NCBI RefSeq assembly: GCF_009727055.1
Contig: NC_052349.1
Span: 48,714,085 to 48,778,084, forward strand
Reading direction: 5' to 3'
Source of the DNA: Benincasa hispida
Lineage: Eukaryota > Streptophyta > Magnoliopsida > Cucurbitales > Cucurbitaceae
Length of the DNA: 64,000 nucleotides
Position 1 is the stretch's first letter, and every line of letters begins with the position of its first letter. Positions 10,604-23,199 of the stretch are shown here, piece after piece. The notes beneath the pieces are model-generated. The model saw nothing but the letters and a program-made list of their open reading frames with translations. It was not told where the DNA came from and ran no database searches. The position numbers and the translations under genes are program-made.

Positions 10604-11411
10604 TGATAAACGCCCATGATGCTTGTTGGATGCAAAGCTAGAGGTCCTTCTAGGATCCTTGCAAATACTCACAAAGAAAGCTACTTAGATCGAACTTAGA
10701 ATCTATGATGGTCACTCTTAGATCCTAAGACAACTCACTCCAGAATTAGTTTGATCAAGACTAATCCAATGAATTGATTTAAATATCAAATCTAAAGCAA
10801 GATTCGAAAAAAAAAAGACAACACCAAAGGGTTGAATAAGCACAAGCTTTTTACTATTAATAATCTGAGTTTTGAAGAACATTACAAGCCATTTTATAGG
10901 CCAAATGGTCATGGATGCAAGAAACTCAAAGTCATTCAAATACAATTAATTGCAAATTGTAGAAAATAACACCTAGAAACTTGAAACTTAACTGCATACT
11001 AAATTATAAGTCCAAATGCAAAACTAGGAATGTAGAAAGTCTTCAAAATGCCTTAAATATCTCCTTTAGAAGTGGCAAAGTAGATATGCACGTTTGAAAA
11101 GATTTGACATCACATTTCCCCATGTAGTGCACACTTGACAACATTTTCTTCACAAAACCTGCACACTTTTTTTGATCACCATGTCATCTTCCAAACTATA
11201 GGACTTTTTCTATGCCATCTTCATATCATTCTCTTCTAAACTCATTGAACTAACATTATATAAAACTTTGGTCTCAAAATTATTTGTCGGTTCTTGTGAA
11301 TTATCTAGTTTTTGAAGATGTAGTGTGAATGCCTCTTGAATCTTCTTTACCTTGCTTCTTGTAATTGGTCCTTTAGGTACATGCAATGGTTCAATGGTTG
11401 AAGTCATATCA
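10604..11411 (-). repeat. 5' LTR of the Gypsy element (808 bp)
   Basis: It is collinear with 4760-5562 except for scattered substitutions and small indels. It starts TGATATG at 11411 and ends TTTATCA at 10604, two bases before the primer-binding site. The open frame at 11210-11524 is the copy of the pol tail inside this LTR plus flanking DNA, not a separate gene. Confidence 0.92.
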
Positions 11412-13060
11412 GCAAATACCTTCCTAAAGGAGGGTGTATCTAGGGCTTCACGAGGCCGAGCATGAATCTCACCTAGTGAACTTTTAGGGAGAATGTGAGT
11501 GGAATAAAAACATATCATATACATCTTTTTCCTCCCACTAAGTTTTTTTTTTTTTTAAATGGATTTATTAACTCAGAAAAATCTGGCTAAATAATTTAAC
11601 TATATCCTTGTTAAGTTGCTCAATTTATATTTAATATTTTAACAATATGTGATTTTTTTTATTAAAATATTTAATAAAAAAAACATTTATTGCATGCTTA
11701 TAAAATATTTAACTAATTCACTCTCAGGTCGGTTACTAGGTAGGGGTTTCCATCAGCTTAAATACCCCAGCCTAGACAAAACGTTCCTTCGACAAAGGTT
11801 CCTTATAGGCAATTATTTTATAAATTTAATCTATTATGAAATTCATTTTAATCCTATTAAAACAAATTAAAAGATTAACCTATTTCTAATCATATTAGAA
11901 ATACCTTTTAACTTAAGTCTAGATGAATCAATTTTAAACCATTTAAAATTAATTTGGACCTATGTTTGCATTAAACTCTTGATTATAGATTTTAATCTAG
12001 TTCATTAAACTTATAACAATTATAAAATAACGAAATCATTAAAACCTATAATTTGCATCTAATGATATTGATCAAATATAACAATTATATTTATCGAAGT
12101 AATGTCATGTCCAATGCAAAGTTTATTTTCATCCAATAATAATAACAATTATAATTATCATCCATGAAAATAAACATACATATTCATTTCCATTAAACAA
12201 TATTATCACAATTATATTATTACTAATGAAAATAATTCACATTCTATCATACTATATAAAAATTATTCTAGTATGATGCATGAGCATGCTAAACTAATCA
12301 TGCAACCATATAATATAACACTTATATTAAAAGAATGCATGAAACATGTTTATCCTAAGGTGGGATTTTAAATCTATATGGCATACAATATGCAACATAT
12401 GAATTATATAATTTAAACATACATCACATACGTATTAAACTATATAAAAGGTATTAATAGACCGATATTTGGCACTCTAATAAAATAATTAAATTAATAT
12501 ATCAAATTTTGTTAATTTAGTTATAAACAAATAAAATTACAACTTAAAAAAAAAAGAAAAATGGCAGCTATTGGCCTCGAATTGATGACCTTTAATTCGA
12601 GCGCACCTTGGCCTTGAACAAACACAGCGTCGTGACTCTAAGGCATAGCATCGCGACACTATAGAAAATGGTTGCCTTCCGCCTCGCATCACAACGTCAG
12701 GATGCTAGGGTTGCAGTGCGCGTTGTTGCAGTCCAGAAACACAAAATATACAGCAAAATCCTTCGAAATTGCACTGAAATCCTCCATTTTTTATCTCGAT
12801 CATCAGCAACACTAGCAAAAACTTGTGACCTGGACTTACAGACTCAATTACTGAATTAAATGCCCAAAAATCAACAAGCTCTTACATGATAAATTAAGTA
12901 AAAACGAGTCTATATGCCAAATATAAAAAAATATCTATTAAATAAAAAACACCAAAATGAATTTTACAGTAATCATCTCATGAAAACAATACAAAAATTC
13001 ACCCACCATTTTCTCTAATTTTTGTTTCTAAAAACCAAAAATAAAAATTTCAAGAATTAG
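11412..13060 (-). repeat. Leader of Copia-like element, right part
   Basis: The Copia-like element split by the Gypsy insertion continues here. The block order matches 39070-40060 and 42905-43350: the CTTAAATACCCCAGCCT block, then a run of AT-rich DNA, then GGTGGGATTTTAAATCTA-TATGGCATAC. No gag or pol is present. It ends at a tRNA-Met primer-binding site. Short ORFs (11649-11870, 12668-12859) have no recognisable features. Confidence 0.6.
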
Positions 13061-13072
13061 ACTCTGATACCA
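13061..13072 (-). other. Primer-binding site of Copia-like element
   Basis: The minus strand reads TGGTATCAGAGT, one base off the canonical tRNA-Met site, two bases from the LTR end at 13075. The spacing equals that at 45367-45381. Confidence 0.75.
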
Positions 13073-13074
13073 AT

Positions 13075-13230
13075 TAAAGGGAATTGAATTCCTACAGAAG
13101 TGTGTGATTGCCATGCAATTTGAAAATCGATTTTATAAAACAAAAAATCAATAAACTAAATAATACAAATATAGGATAAACATTAAATAAACCATGCTTT
13201 TAATGAGGAAGAAAGAGAAGAAGTGAACTG
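13075..13230 (-). repeat. Truncated 5' LTR of Copia-like element
   Basis: Plus-strand TTAAAGGGAATTGAATTCC corresponds to the LTR border at 49179 (TGAAAGGATCGAATTC), with TG mutated to TT. The following ATTTT-AAA-AAC and AACATTAAATAAACCATGC blocks are also shared. Similarity fades at about 13230. Confidence 0.5.
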
Positions 13231-14040
13231 TAAACCTTTGAACTAAGCTGGAGAATAAGCCAAGCCAACACTTGGGCCAAGGAATTAGAATGGACATAAG
13301 TTAGAGTAAAGAAACTAAAAATTTGGCTAAGTTTTCAAGCTATGCTTGGAACCTAGAAAAGCTTAAAGGCATGAAATCGCCTGAAAAGGAGAAAATTTTG
13401 GCTAAGTATTGAAAATGGAAGTTGGAAGCAAAAATGAACATTTGGAGGGTCAAGAAAGATTAAACACTTAGGAAAAAGAGAGAGACATGTGTTTGACCCT
13501 TGACAGGGGGAGGTTGAACTCATAGCATAGTCTAGAATTTGGGTAAGATAAGAAGTAGGACTCATCCTCTAAGGCATGATAAGTCAAGAACAAACCCACC
13601 TCACCAAAGTAAACACATACCAAAGGAACCCTATCTGGACGCATGGAAGGACCAATATGAGCATCTAGGGTAAAGTTGAGCGCATGATGAAATATTTGAT
13701 TAAGTGTTGGACAACCATACTATGCACAACCAATTGTTGGACCTCACATAAGAAGAATTAACACATTAAATAGAGTAAACCCTAAGAGGTCAATGGTTGG
13801 ACGCATAAGCAAGTCTTGGATGCATAGAAGGATATGTGGAATCTATCTTGGGCATATGAGAAACTTAGGTAAAGCGTGAGACAACCATTTGAAAAGAAGT
13901 TACACCAAAAAACCGTAATAAGACCAAGTGGATGCATACCTTGAGGAATTAAGCATAGTTGGACACATGAGGATTTTGAAAGTAAATAAGAACTATATTA
14001 AAATCCTAAATAACTTAAGGTCGGTCTAGGGTTGACGAGA
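13231..14040 (-). repeat. Degraded LTR-like fragment, TGTCACACC family tail
   Basis: It shares the TTGGCTAAGTAT phrase and the GGACGCAT(A/G)-rich composition with 51540-51700, the tail part of the solo LTR at 51410-53519. No boundaries or target duplication are visible. The ORF at 13353-13565 has no recognisable domain. Confidence 0.4.
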
Positions 14041-14753
14041 GAAATAGCAAATTTTAAAGTTTCATTTGGAAAAATGGTAAAAATGTTTCAAAATTATAAA
14101 AACAACAAAACAAAATTAAAATATTTATTAGTAATTGAAAAAATACCCTAAAATAACAAAATTATGTAAAAACGAGAATACAAAGATACACTGCTTCAAA
14201 AACATCTCGAATACCACAAATACACTCTACCTAAACATTCTAGAACCACAAATACACAGTATGTAAACATTCCAGAAGCAAAAATTAAAGATCACCTAAT
14301 ATGATCCTTAACGCTTCAATTGCCTATAGAACGCGTGTATGAGAGGGAAGATGATGACCAGGCAGTGGGGATCATTAGAAACTTATAGATATCTATAACG
14401 ATGGACCTCCTCCAAGGTGAGAAAGAGCAAAATTGATTATACTAGTGAAGTTGTTGTTGGCAAGTGAGTATTAAAGGAATTGCGACTTCAGAACAATATA
14501 ACTATTGGAAATATGATTGTGTTTGACATCAAACAAGTTATAGAGAGTTTCATTGTCTTCTTTCCATGTGACCATTTTGCTCATAGGATCTTGAAAAGAA
14601 ACTTTAAATACTATCAATCCTAGAACGTCATTGTTGAAAATGATGTTCAAAGTAGAAAAAAAAAAGGAAACATGTGTTTGAGCGAAAAAAAAAAGTCAAC
14701 GATTTGGCGAGGGTGATCGTCAAAAGCTAGCCAAGATGATGGAATTCAAGAAA

Positions 14754-14866
14754 GAATATTATTATTATTATTATTATTATTATAATATTGTGTGTGTGCA
14801 CGCATGCGCGTGCATGTGTGTATGTGTGTTCACGTGTGTGTGTGTGCGCGCACATGTTTCAAACAT
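14754..14866. repeat. Compound microsatellite (ATT)n-(GT)n-(GC/CA)
   Basis: An ATT trinucleotide run is followed by about 70 bases of almost strictly alternating purine-pyrimidine sequence (GTGTGTGTGCACGCATGCGC and similar). It is a length-polymorphic candidate. Confidence 0.9.
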
Positions 14867-14935
14867 TTAAAGTTTAATAAGTAAAACACGCCATTTTTAC
14901 ATGTTTCGATATGAAAAATTGAAAACATCGAAAAT

Positions 14936-14962
14936 ATAATATATATATATATATATATATAT
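14936..14962. repeat. (AT)n microsatellite
   Basis: An uninterrupted AT dinucleotide run of about 13 repeats. Confidence 0.9.
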
Positions 14963-16480
14963 CAAATTAATTTGATAACAATATATATATAATAATGATA
15001 AAATATTTAGATATAGTTGAATTTGTAACAAACATTTAAACAAATCGGAAGTTAGTCGGATAAAATCAAATTTGATAATAGAAAATAAATTAATATAAAT
15101 TAGAGAGAAAAATCAAGAATTTTTTTTAAATTTTTTTATTGTGATTCATTCGATAAGTAATTAGATAAAATCTAATTTGATAATAAAATATATATTCAAA
15201 TATAATTCGTGGAGAAAAAATCAGGGAGTTCGTTTATTTACAATTACACTGTATTCATAATTCTTCAACAATTACACTGTATTAATACTATCAACCACAA
15301 AACCTACTAAAAAAGCCTAACTCATGGTAGAGACACAGCAAAACAGCATGATTGCAAAAGTGAGTACTTATTTGTTTGTTAGAAAGACAGATTAATGGTA
15401 TAATAATATAATAAGATGATAATGAATAAAAAGTTATTAAAAAATACAAAAAAAAATGATAAAATTCGATGAAATATACCTTTTGTTAGATGTTGATATG
15501 TATGAAATATTAAGTAAAATCCTAATCAGAATAAAAAAAAAATTAATCCGAATTTAAAATAAAAAACGAATAAAATAATATAAAATTTAAAGATATATTG
15601 TAAATTAAAACCACGATGGTGATGAACAAATTAAAGATTGATTATTTTGGATATTTTTGAAAAATAGTTAAATCAAATCAAAACAAATAACTAATTTGAA
15701 TCAATTAGGGGGAGAAAAATAAGGAAGAGATCGGTTTATTTTAAATCAATTCGTGAAGTAGTTATCAAAATCTAATTTGAATATTAAAAATAATTTCAAA
15801 TTCCAAAAGAGGGCAAAAGTTATGGAATGATGCTCATTTTTAGTTTTAAAATTGGATATGTTAGATTACAATATGATTAATTTGGTTATTAATTAAGTTC
15901 TCCAATTACATTGTATTTATATCCCGATTATTAATCAAAATCTTCACTTACATTGTACTTATACCTTAATTGTACTTATACCTTAATGATTAATAAAGCT
16001 CTATACTTACACAATATTTAATATTCCGAATATATGAACCAATCACGTGCAAGTAAGGTATTATCAAAATATCAACTAAAATAGCGACTAAATATGAAGT
16101 ATGTACAATTGAATCTAATATACAAAAAAATTTAAACCTTAAAAAATATGAAGGAATATCTAATTAATTTATTAAGAATATATATAAAATAATGAAAAAC
16201 AATTCAAACATTTGTATAAATCTAAAATTTGATTAGATAAATAAAATTTGATAATATATGAATATTTAAAATATAAATTTGGTTGAAAATCTAGATTTTT
16301 AATTCAAGTGAGATTAATTCGAAATGTAGTTAAACAAAATCTAACTTAATAATAAAATATGCATTGAAACGTTAACTATGTGAGAAAAATCAGGATGGAC
16401 GGTTATTTTGAGGAAGAAGGTTATTTTTAATTTCTCAAATGAATAGAAAAAGTAGAGAACTAAGACATCATCAACTACCC

Positions 16481-18240
16481 TATATACAGAACCCCGTCAT
16501 TGTTTATCATTCTATACTTATCATGTATGTGTAATTTTATCAATAACAAAAACTACAAACTAGACAAAGATAAAATAGGGATTTAAAAATTTGTGGTCAT
16601 ATGCATGTCATGTGAATTACCATAAATCTTATTATTTATCAATTTATCATTTTTTCAAAATCAAACCCTAAAATCTGCTATACACTCCAATTCTGCATCG
16701 GGATTTCTGCTCCTCGGATCAACTCCCTTTGAACTAGCCCACCTTACTCGGTGCAATGAGTCTTTTCCCAGTTGAATTAGGCCTATCTATAAAAGGGGAT
16801 TGGTACGGCCCAAATAGTTTGCACTTAACGGTTGGGCCCAACCCATATCTGTCACCCTTGCAGCTTAGTTCAGCTTCGTTTGAATCTTTATTTCGATAAA
16901 TGATTTGTAGAGTGAATGTAGGTCAAGTTTACCGAAAATATAATAAATCAATAGTAATATAAAAAGTGAGTCACATTTGATTTCGTTTGGTGTGTACTGA
17001 CATCTTGAGTCTACTTTCAAAATAAAAAATGCAAACTGATTGATGAACGGAAGGTACTCAATTAAATTGCTTTGAAAAATTACGTCGATATCGTTATAAT
17101 TACTACGGCGGTTATCGTTTTTGTTACTATTACAACTTGAGAATTATAAATTTATCACATTTACTGCTACTATTATTATTATCATTATTGTTTGATCCTA
17201 AACGATAATAATAACAATAAATGTGACAGATTCATAATTTTAAATAAATATAATCAAAATCAATCCAATTATGTTTGCGAATATGATAAATGTAATCTTA
17301 ATTTTACGTTTTACAACGTCATTTCAAGTATAGTTGCATATTGCTATTAAAATGAGAAGGTGCGGGTGATTCCAGCTTTTAACACATTAATTAATCCGAA
17401 TTATTAGGGTAATTAATATATAAAAATCCAGCAAGTACGGCTCCAAAAACATATGTAGAATAATAAAAATAAAAACAATGGTTAAAAACAGAAAGGGCAG
17501 TGGGCCCACATTCTGTACGGATGTCTCCCACCGGCCACCACAACGTAAAGATAAACTGCCACCAGATTCCGACCATCTCCTACGGTGGCGGTGGGCGAAT
17601 TCGAAGCTGAAATCTGCAGAGAAGGAAGTGACAAAGCTCTCACTGGAAGCTTGTTTTAGATTCTGTCTAATCTATTATTAAATTACCTTTACATTAAAAA
17701 AAAAAAAGATTCAAAAAATATTTTTTCTACAATTTAAATGCTTAAATTATTATAGGTTTCACTAAATTAATGTTTTAATCATATTCTTTGACATCTTTTT
17801 CCTTTTCTTTTTCTTTTGGATAGTTATCCATTCCCATGGATAAATTCTTACCTTATTGAAAATATGTTTTTTTTTTTAATTTTTTTTATTTGAAGAAGCT
17901 AATTTCCCTTTTCTGCCATGCAACTACTTTCTCTAATATATATGCATTTTCGAATCCAAATCATTTCCATTTTTTGATGCACTGAAGAATAATTTGCTCA
18001 GTGGGTTTTGAAAGAAACCCGTCTCTTGAGATATAGAAAAGGCAAACAATTTTCCAAACTTTCAAAAACAAAAACATATAATAAACAAGAAAAAAAAAAA
18101 AAACTATTTTTTTCCTTTTTCAGAGGAGGGAGCTAATTATTACAAGTCCCCAGCACTCTCCTCTTCGACTTTCTTAATTCACATTTTTTTTTCTTTACTC
18201 AAAACACGAACCTATCTCAATTGGTTAAGAAGACCGGTAC
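16481..18240. other. Intergenic DNA downstream of the glutaredoxin gene
   Basis: No gene is recognised. It contains a small promoter-like cluster (16786-16855) and a more GC-balanced patch at 17478-17650 carrying a 67-codon plus-strand ORF with no domain I recognise. The remainder is AT-rich with poly-A/T tracts. Confidence 0.5.
16786..16855 (+). promoter_or_regulatory. Possible orphan promoter: TATA and site II-like motifs
   Basis: The plus strand has CTATAAAAGG followed within 60 bases by GGCCCAAA and TTGGGCCCAACCCA. TGGGCC/GGCCCA (site II) elements are TCP-bound in many plant housekeeping promoters. No convincing coding region follows, so this could equally be a relic. Confidence 0.25.
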
Positions 18241-18287
18241 ATTAATTAACGACCTTTCATAAATGGCAAGACACATACATTGAAATT

Positions 18288-18668
18288 TTAGAGCCAAAGG
18301 GCACCAGCGTTTTTGAGGAGAGGAACGAGGGAGCCATTGATATGAGAGACCATGACTCTATCCATAGAACCAACGAGTTTTCCGCCGATGAAGACGGCAG
18401 GGACGGCGGAGGAGCTTCCCATTAACCGCATCAAGGCTTTCTCTATCTCTTTTCCTCTCGGATCCTCGTCGAGCTCGTACACTGTAGGGTTAACTCCCAT
18501 TCCACAAAAAAGGCGTTTGACGGCGTGGCACATGCAACATGAAGTCATGCTGAACATGACCACGGCGTTCTCGGCCGCCATACGCTCTATCCGTCGCAAC
18601 GAATCGTTGGCGGAATAGGAGGAGGAAGAAGAAGAAGAACCGTATTGTTGCTGTGCTTGGTATTGCAT
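18288..18668 (-). CDS. CC-type glutaredoxin (ROXY family)
   Basis: A 126-residue, intronless thioredoxin-fold oxidoreductase expected to use glutathione in thiol-disulfide exchange. Land-plant CC-type members act in nucleus/cytosol by binding TGA bZIP factors, in flower development, jasmonate/salicylate cross-talk and nitrogen signalling. Visible: a Ser-rich N-terminus (residues 11-19), [15 protein letters not shown], the active site CCMC (44-47), [20 protein letters not shown], cis-Pro (VP, 89-90), the glutathione-site FIGGK (93-97), the LxxLL motif LVPLL (114-118) and the C-terminal ALWL (123-126) used for TGA/TOPLESS contacts. The start was chosen at MQYQ because CC-type relatives begin MQY; the frame is open 29 codons further upstream. 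All key residues are intact. It is the only intact host gene here; the exact subgroup is not determined. Confidence 0.96.
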   Translation of the reverse strand: MQYQAQQQYGSSSSSSSYSANDSLRRIERMAAENAVVMFSMTSCCMCHAVKRLFCGMGVNPTVYELDEDPRGKEIEKALMRLMGSSSAVPAVFIGGKLVGSMDRVMVSHINGSLVPLLKNAGALWL

Positions 18669-18770
18669 TTTGCGGTTATCAATGGTTGCTGATTTTGAAA
18701 GAGAAAATAAGGTGAAAGAAAAGGGAAGTTGGATTGAAGAAAACGAATAGAGCAAAAGCTAATGAGGAGA
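18669..18770 (-). other. Predicted 5' leader of the glutaredoxin mRNA
   Basis: The region between TATA-predicted initiation and the ATG has an in-frame upstream ATG at 18753-18755 with no stop before the main start. The extra 29 residues would be hydrophobic/Ser-rich ([20 protein letters not shown]). The upstream ATG would be only some 10-15 nt from the cap and is probably skipped. Confidence 0.5.
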
Positions 18771-18790
18771 AAAGGGATTCGAGGGAATTG

Positions 18791-18798
18791 TATTTATA
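18791..18798 (-). promoter_or_regulatory. TATA box of the glutaredoxin gene
   Basis: The minus strand reads TATAAATA in the context CTCTATAAATACAA, about 125 bp upstream of the chosen ATG. Transcription would then start near 18760-18770, giving a leader of roughly 100 nt. Confidence 0.75.
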
Positions 18799-18804
18799 GA
18801 GGAG

Positions 18805-21800
18805 ACTTTTTGTAAAGAAAAGTCCAAAGATAGTCATACATTACTATTATTATAATTATTATTTGTTATATAAACTTTTCACAATTTTTTATTTTATTCT
18901 ATTTTTTTCCTGATATTTGCACTTCAAATTTTTAAATATCTATTTTTCTCTTATCTTAAATTTGTCACATCAATTTAAACTATAACCTTTCAATTTTATC
19001 AATTTTAACTTTAAATTAATTTGAGTATTGTAATTTTAACTATTGATTCAATTTTAGCTAATACGCTTAAGTAAAATTTCTCATAGACTCATTGATTTAA
19101 AAAATAAAATACTTTTGTGCAAAATAAGTTTGATCAACAGATTATTGAATATTCCTAAATTTCATACATTTCAACCGCCCAAAACGTTTTTTTTTTTTTT
19201 AAAGAATTTGAAAATGAAAGTAGTATTTATAGGTTTAATTTTAAAAAACAAAACGGTTACTAAACGACCAAGACCTTAGAATTTAAACAGCCATTTTCTT
19301 AAAAAAAACCAATATTACCTATTTTTTTTTTTTAATAATAATGAATAATATAGTTTTGAGTATTTGTATGTATATAAGGAGTATTAGTTAGCTACCAAGA
19401 GGTCTGTAGTTTAAATTCCTCTATGCTTAATTGAAAGTAACTATGGGCAAATGAGTAATAGATAATAGATTAAAAAACCTATAAAAGTTTAAATATTATG
19501 ATAATTATTTGTGAAAAAAATATTTTAGAAGTAGAAAAATTATCTCAAAAGTTTGAAAAAATGGTTAAATTACACCTTTAGTCTTTCCGATTTTCAAGTT
19601 CGGGTAAAAGGTCTTTACATTTTTAAAAAATACCTAATATCTCAATATACTTTATATATTTAATAAATTCTTACCTTATTATAAAGTTTCAAAATTAACT
19701 TAAACTTATACATGAATATAAAATTGAATGATAGGTTGAATATGACTCTAAATTTTAAATTCTAGTAGATATATGAACCTTTAGAAAGAGATAGAGAGAC
19801 ACACTAATGTTTCTAAATGTAATTTTTAAAAATTAAATGGTTATTAATCGAGTTTAAATTAATTATTAAGGGTTAATATTGGAATAAAAAAATTGATCCA
19901 CTACGTACAGTCGTCACCCGGATGCAGAATAAGACTGAGGTGTTTACGTGGCATCGCTAAGCTTGTTTTCTTTTACTCTTAAAATTTATTTTAATTTCTC
20001 GAATATAATTTTAATCATGATTTCTTACAAAACTTCTACTTTTTTTTTCCCTTCTTTGAAGTCAACCTTAATAAAATATTAGCAGATAACTTACCAAAAA
20101 TATGTTTGGTTGGAATAACTATTTTTCTTTTTATTAAATTTTAAAGTAAAATTATGTGGTAATTATTTTAAATGGTAAAATTGTTAAAAATAATTTCAAA
20201 TATAGCAAAATGTCATAATCTATCAGTGATAAATATTAATAGATTAGTTACCTCATTTTACTATACATAAAAACAACCCTAAAATATGTGTATATTTGTT
20301 TTTTAATTTTAATTTTCTTTTCTAAACACTGAAGTTATTATCATAATACTATTAACTATACATGAATGAATTAATAGATGATAATTTTACATTATGTTAT
20401 ACAAGGAAAAATGGGTTAATTAGATTGAATGAGAGTAAACAGTCTAAGAGCTCAACAAAATAAGTGCATGAAATAAATTTTAAATTCAATTTTGAGATTT
20501 TTAAACATATACTTTTATTCATGTAATCAAATGCCATATAAGCTAGCAAATCACTTTTAATTAGCTAAAAATTAATGTCAAACTCATTGTAACTAATTTT
20601 TGAACTCTTGGAAAAAGATAAAAGAGTTCACTCTCCAACAATGTGTTCTATTAAATTATATGCTTAATCTCCCTTTTTCTTTTTCCTATTTGTTTGAGTT
20701 TATTTTTCCTTTTATATTTTATAATTATATCACCAGAGATAAAATAGTATAATAACATTTTTATTGTAAATGTAAACGTTTCTTATTAAAGTTTCCATGG
20801 TAAAGAATAATTTTTTACACTCGATTTCAAAGCGATTTTAGATGGTTAAGTCATCGTCATTGTTATTGTTTTGCAATGTTTTTTGTAACAATTTTTTTCT
20901 AAATTAAATTAATTTAATCACTATCAAATAATTGTGTAGATTTTATTTGTATAATTACTTTTAGGGATAGTACAATCAAGTAAATATGTGGAACTCTCAA
21001 GTGCTCAATTTTAAGAAAAATATAAAGACATAATACATGGTATATCTCAAAATCTATTTTTATTTTCAAATTCTTTTAGTTCTATAAAATAGTAATTGAA
21101 AAGTTAATACTTTTAATTGGTAATTAAATTATCGATCAAGTAAATATTCGAAACTCTTAAGTGCTCAATTATGTTCTCATTTGAAAAGTCAATTTTTACC
21201 TAAAAGATGAGTAATTTTAAAAGAGTGATAAATTCTCCAATGTGTTATTTTAACAATACTATTTATGGTTATTGTTTTAGTGAAGTGATGGAAATACAAT
21301 TTGTGGAGAAGAATTTTTGTAATCAATCATTAATATTCTTTTGTAAGAAAGAAAAAAGGTTGATTATCTCATTGATTATATTTACACTTGGGAATTAAGA
21401 GGGACTGTGTATTTGGACACTTGTTTGAATCCTTCATGTCCCAATTGACAAGACCACCCCTTTTCCTTTACCATACATTTGAAAGCACATGAAATCATCA
21501 AAAATATACTAACCAAGAGAATAATGAAGTGGGAAATAAGTCAAATAGGATGTACAATTAATGGAGATTGGAGATGTTCAATTCAATAAATTTTGTGACG
21601 AATTTAAAAAATTCAATCAATCCAACAAAAATATCAATTGAGCTTTGATTGGACTTTATGCATGATTTGAACCGGTTCATAGTTCTTAGCTTTCTAGTAG
21701 AACTAAATCGAAACTTTAATAATTTTGAAGTGAAATATCACATTAGATTTGAAAACATAAGATTTTGAAGGGACACAACAAATTATACTTTAATGGACAA

Positions 21801-23190
21801 CACACAATAATAAGTTGAGTAAATGAGTCAAATGTAGCACCATAAATATATAAATAAAACTAAAATGTAAAAACTTTAAAATGAAACTTTAAACTTGAAG
21901 TTATAAGAGGTGAAGAGACATTAATACACATGTCATTTTACTAGGTTAAGATGATGAATCAAATATCAATGTATTTCAATGTTTAATCGAACGACTCGAA
22001 TATATAAGATTAGAGACCAGTTTCATCATTTAAATATGATTATACTTAAATTTTGTCGACGACACTATAGGGTATGAAAAAATCAGGTACGATAAAAGAT
22101 TTTAACCTAATCTAATTCGATCGAGAAAAATAGTAATGAGATATGAAGTGAAAAAAGAAGAGGATGGTGAAGAATAAAAGAACATTATTGTATGTTTTGT
22201 TGCCAGGCAATGGCATGAGGTAGTGAAGCGATTTAGTTGCATGAATATGCACAAGATTTAGGGATTCCATGGGTGGGGAGATGCTTATATACTTTGGATT
22301 TGGGCGGTTCCTTTTTTTAAATCAACTAAAGAAATAAAATTTCCAAGTTCAATAGGAAAGAATATATGTATATATACAAGCATTAAAAATATCAAATAAT
22401 TATTATTTTTCTTCATTAAGAAAACCTAATATAATTTTGATTTATAAGCTTTTACGTCTATTTCATTATAGTCCCCAATATTCTTTGAAATGACCATTTT
22501 GGGTCTTTGCAACTTTAACATGGCTTTAAATATAATGTATGAATTTCATTCCAATGGTTCTAAATGTATCTAATAAATATTTGAATTTTAATAGGGTTCT
22601 TAACATATAACATACCCAACATTTAAAAAAAAAATTAACGAATCTATTAAGAGACTAAATTGAATTGTGTCTAATAAAACACTAAACTTTTAATATTATG
22701 TTCAATATAGATTTGTGAATTTTGAAAATAATATCAAATTGGTCAAATACCTGTATGGACATATAATTGAAAGTTAAAAAACTTATTAGATACAAAATAA
22801 AAAATTTAGAGACTTAAAATTTAGAGATATATTACATACATAATTAAATGTTCAATAATCTATTAAAAATGTTTTAAATTCAAAAACCTATTTAACATAA
22901 ATTAAAAGCTCATGAATGAAACTTGTAATTTAATGTTTTAAATATGTGTGACATAGGGGATGGAAATGGTAAGTTTTTAGGCCTTGGTTGTAGTGCTTAT
23001 AGTTATTGTCTTTGGTTGCTTTGGCCTGGGGTTGTACGGTCTTCCCATGCTTAGTTTTAATATATTACTTCTTTTTCCAAAAAAAGTATGATACAAAAAT
23101 TAAGACATAAAATGAGATAAATTTAAGAGAAATTTTCACGAGTAGGAAAAATGTCAAATTATTTAAAAAAATGTTAAAAAAATATTTATA
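18805..23190. other. AT-rich intergenic DNA upstream of the glutaredoxin gene
   Basis: No gene, transposon protein or RNA gene was recognised. Composition is AT-rich with many A/T homopolymers. A single CTATCAGTGATAAAT palindrome-like word at about 20220 belongs to the family clustered at 23200-23390. The 63-codon ORF at 21207 has no recognisable features. Confidence 0.6.
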
Positions 23191-23199
23191 AACACTAAT

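Larger units (their letters stand above)
4760..11411 (-). mobile_element. Full-length Ty3/Gypsy LTR retrotransposon
   Basis: The 6652-bp element is bounded by two LTRs (4760-5562 and 10604-11411) and an exact 5-bp target duplication GCAAA (4755-4759 and 11412-11416). On the minus strand the order is 5' LTR, tRNA-Met primer-binding site, gag, protease, RT, RNase H, integrase, polypurine tract, 3' LTR: the Ty3/Gypsy order. RNase H is followed by an HHCC integrase with a GPY/F-like tail and no chromodomain that I can see. In-frame stops, at least three frameshifts and two catalytic substitutions make it inactive. By eye the LTRs differ at about 40 positions (roughly 95% identity), so the insertion is not recent. 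It landed in the leader of a Copia-like element. Confidence 0.95.
14041..16480. repeat. AT-rich intergenic DNA with degenerate repeat block
   Basis: No gene is seen. From about 15040 to 16450 a motif of the form AAAATC-AATTTGATAATA followed some 40 bases later by GAGAAAAATCAGG recurs about five times with decay (near 15057, 15165, 15763, 16223 and 16333). It is interspersed with repeats of CAATTACA(C/T)TGTATT (15240, 15270, 15900). This may be a decayed tandem array. Confidence 0.5.

Noticed and set aside
11210..11524. 104-codon ORF as a separate gene
   Set aside because: It is the copy of the pol tail carried in the 5' LTR, extended by chance into flanking DNA.
18352..18618. 88-codon ORF antisense to the glutaredoxin
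   Set aside because: It is a shadow frame of a well-supported conserved gene; low-complexity product with no recognisable motif.
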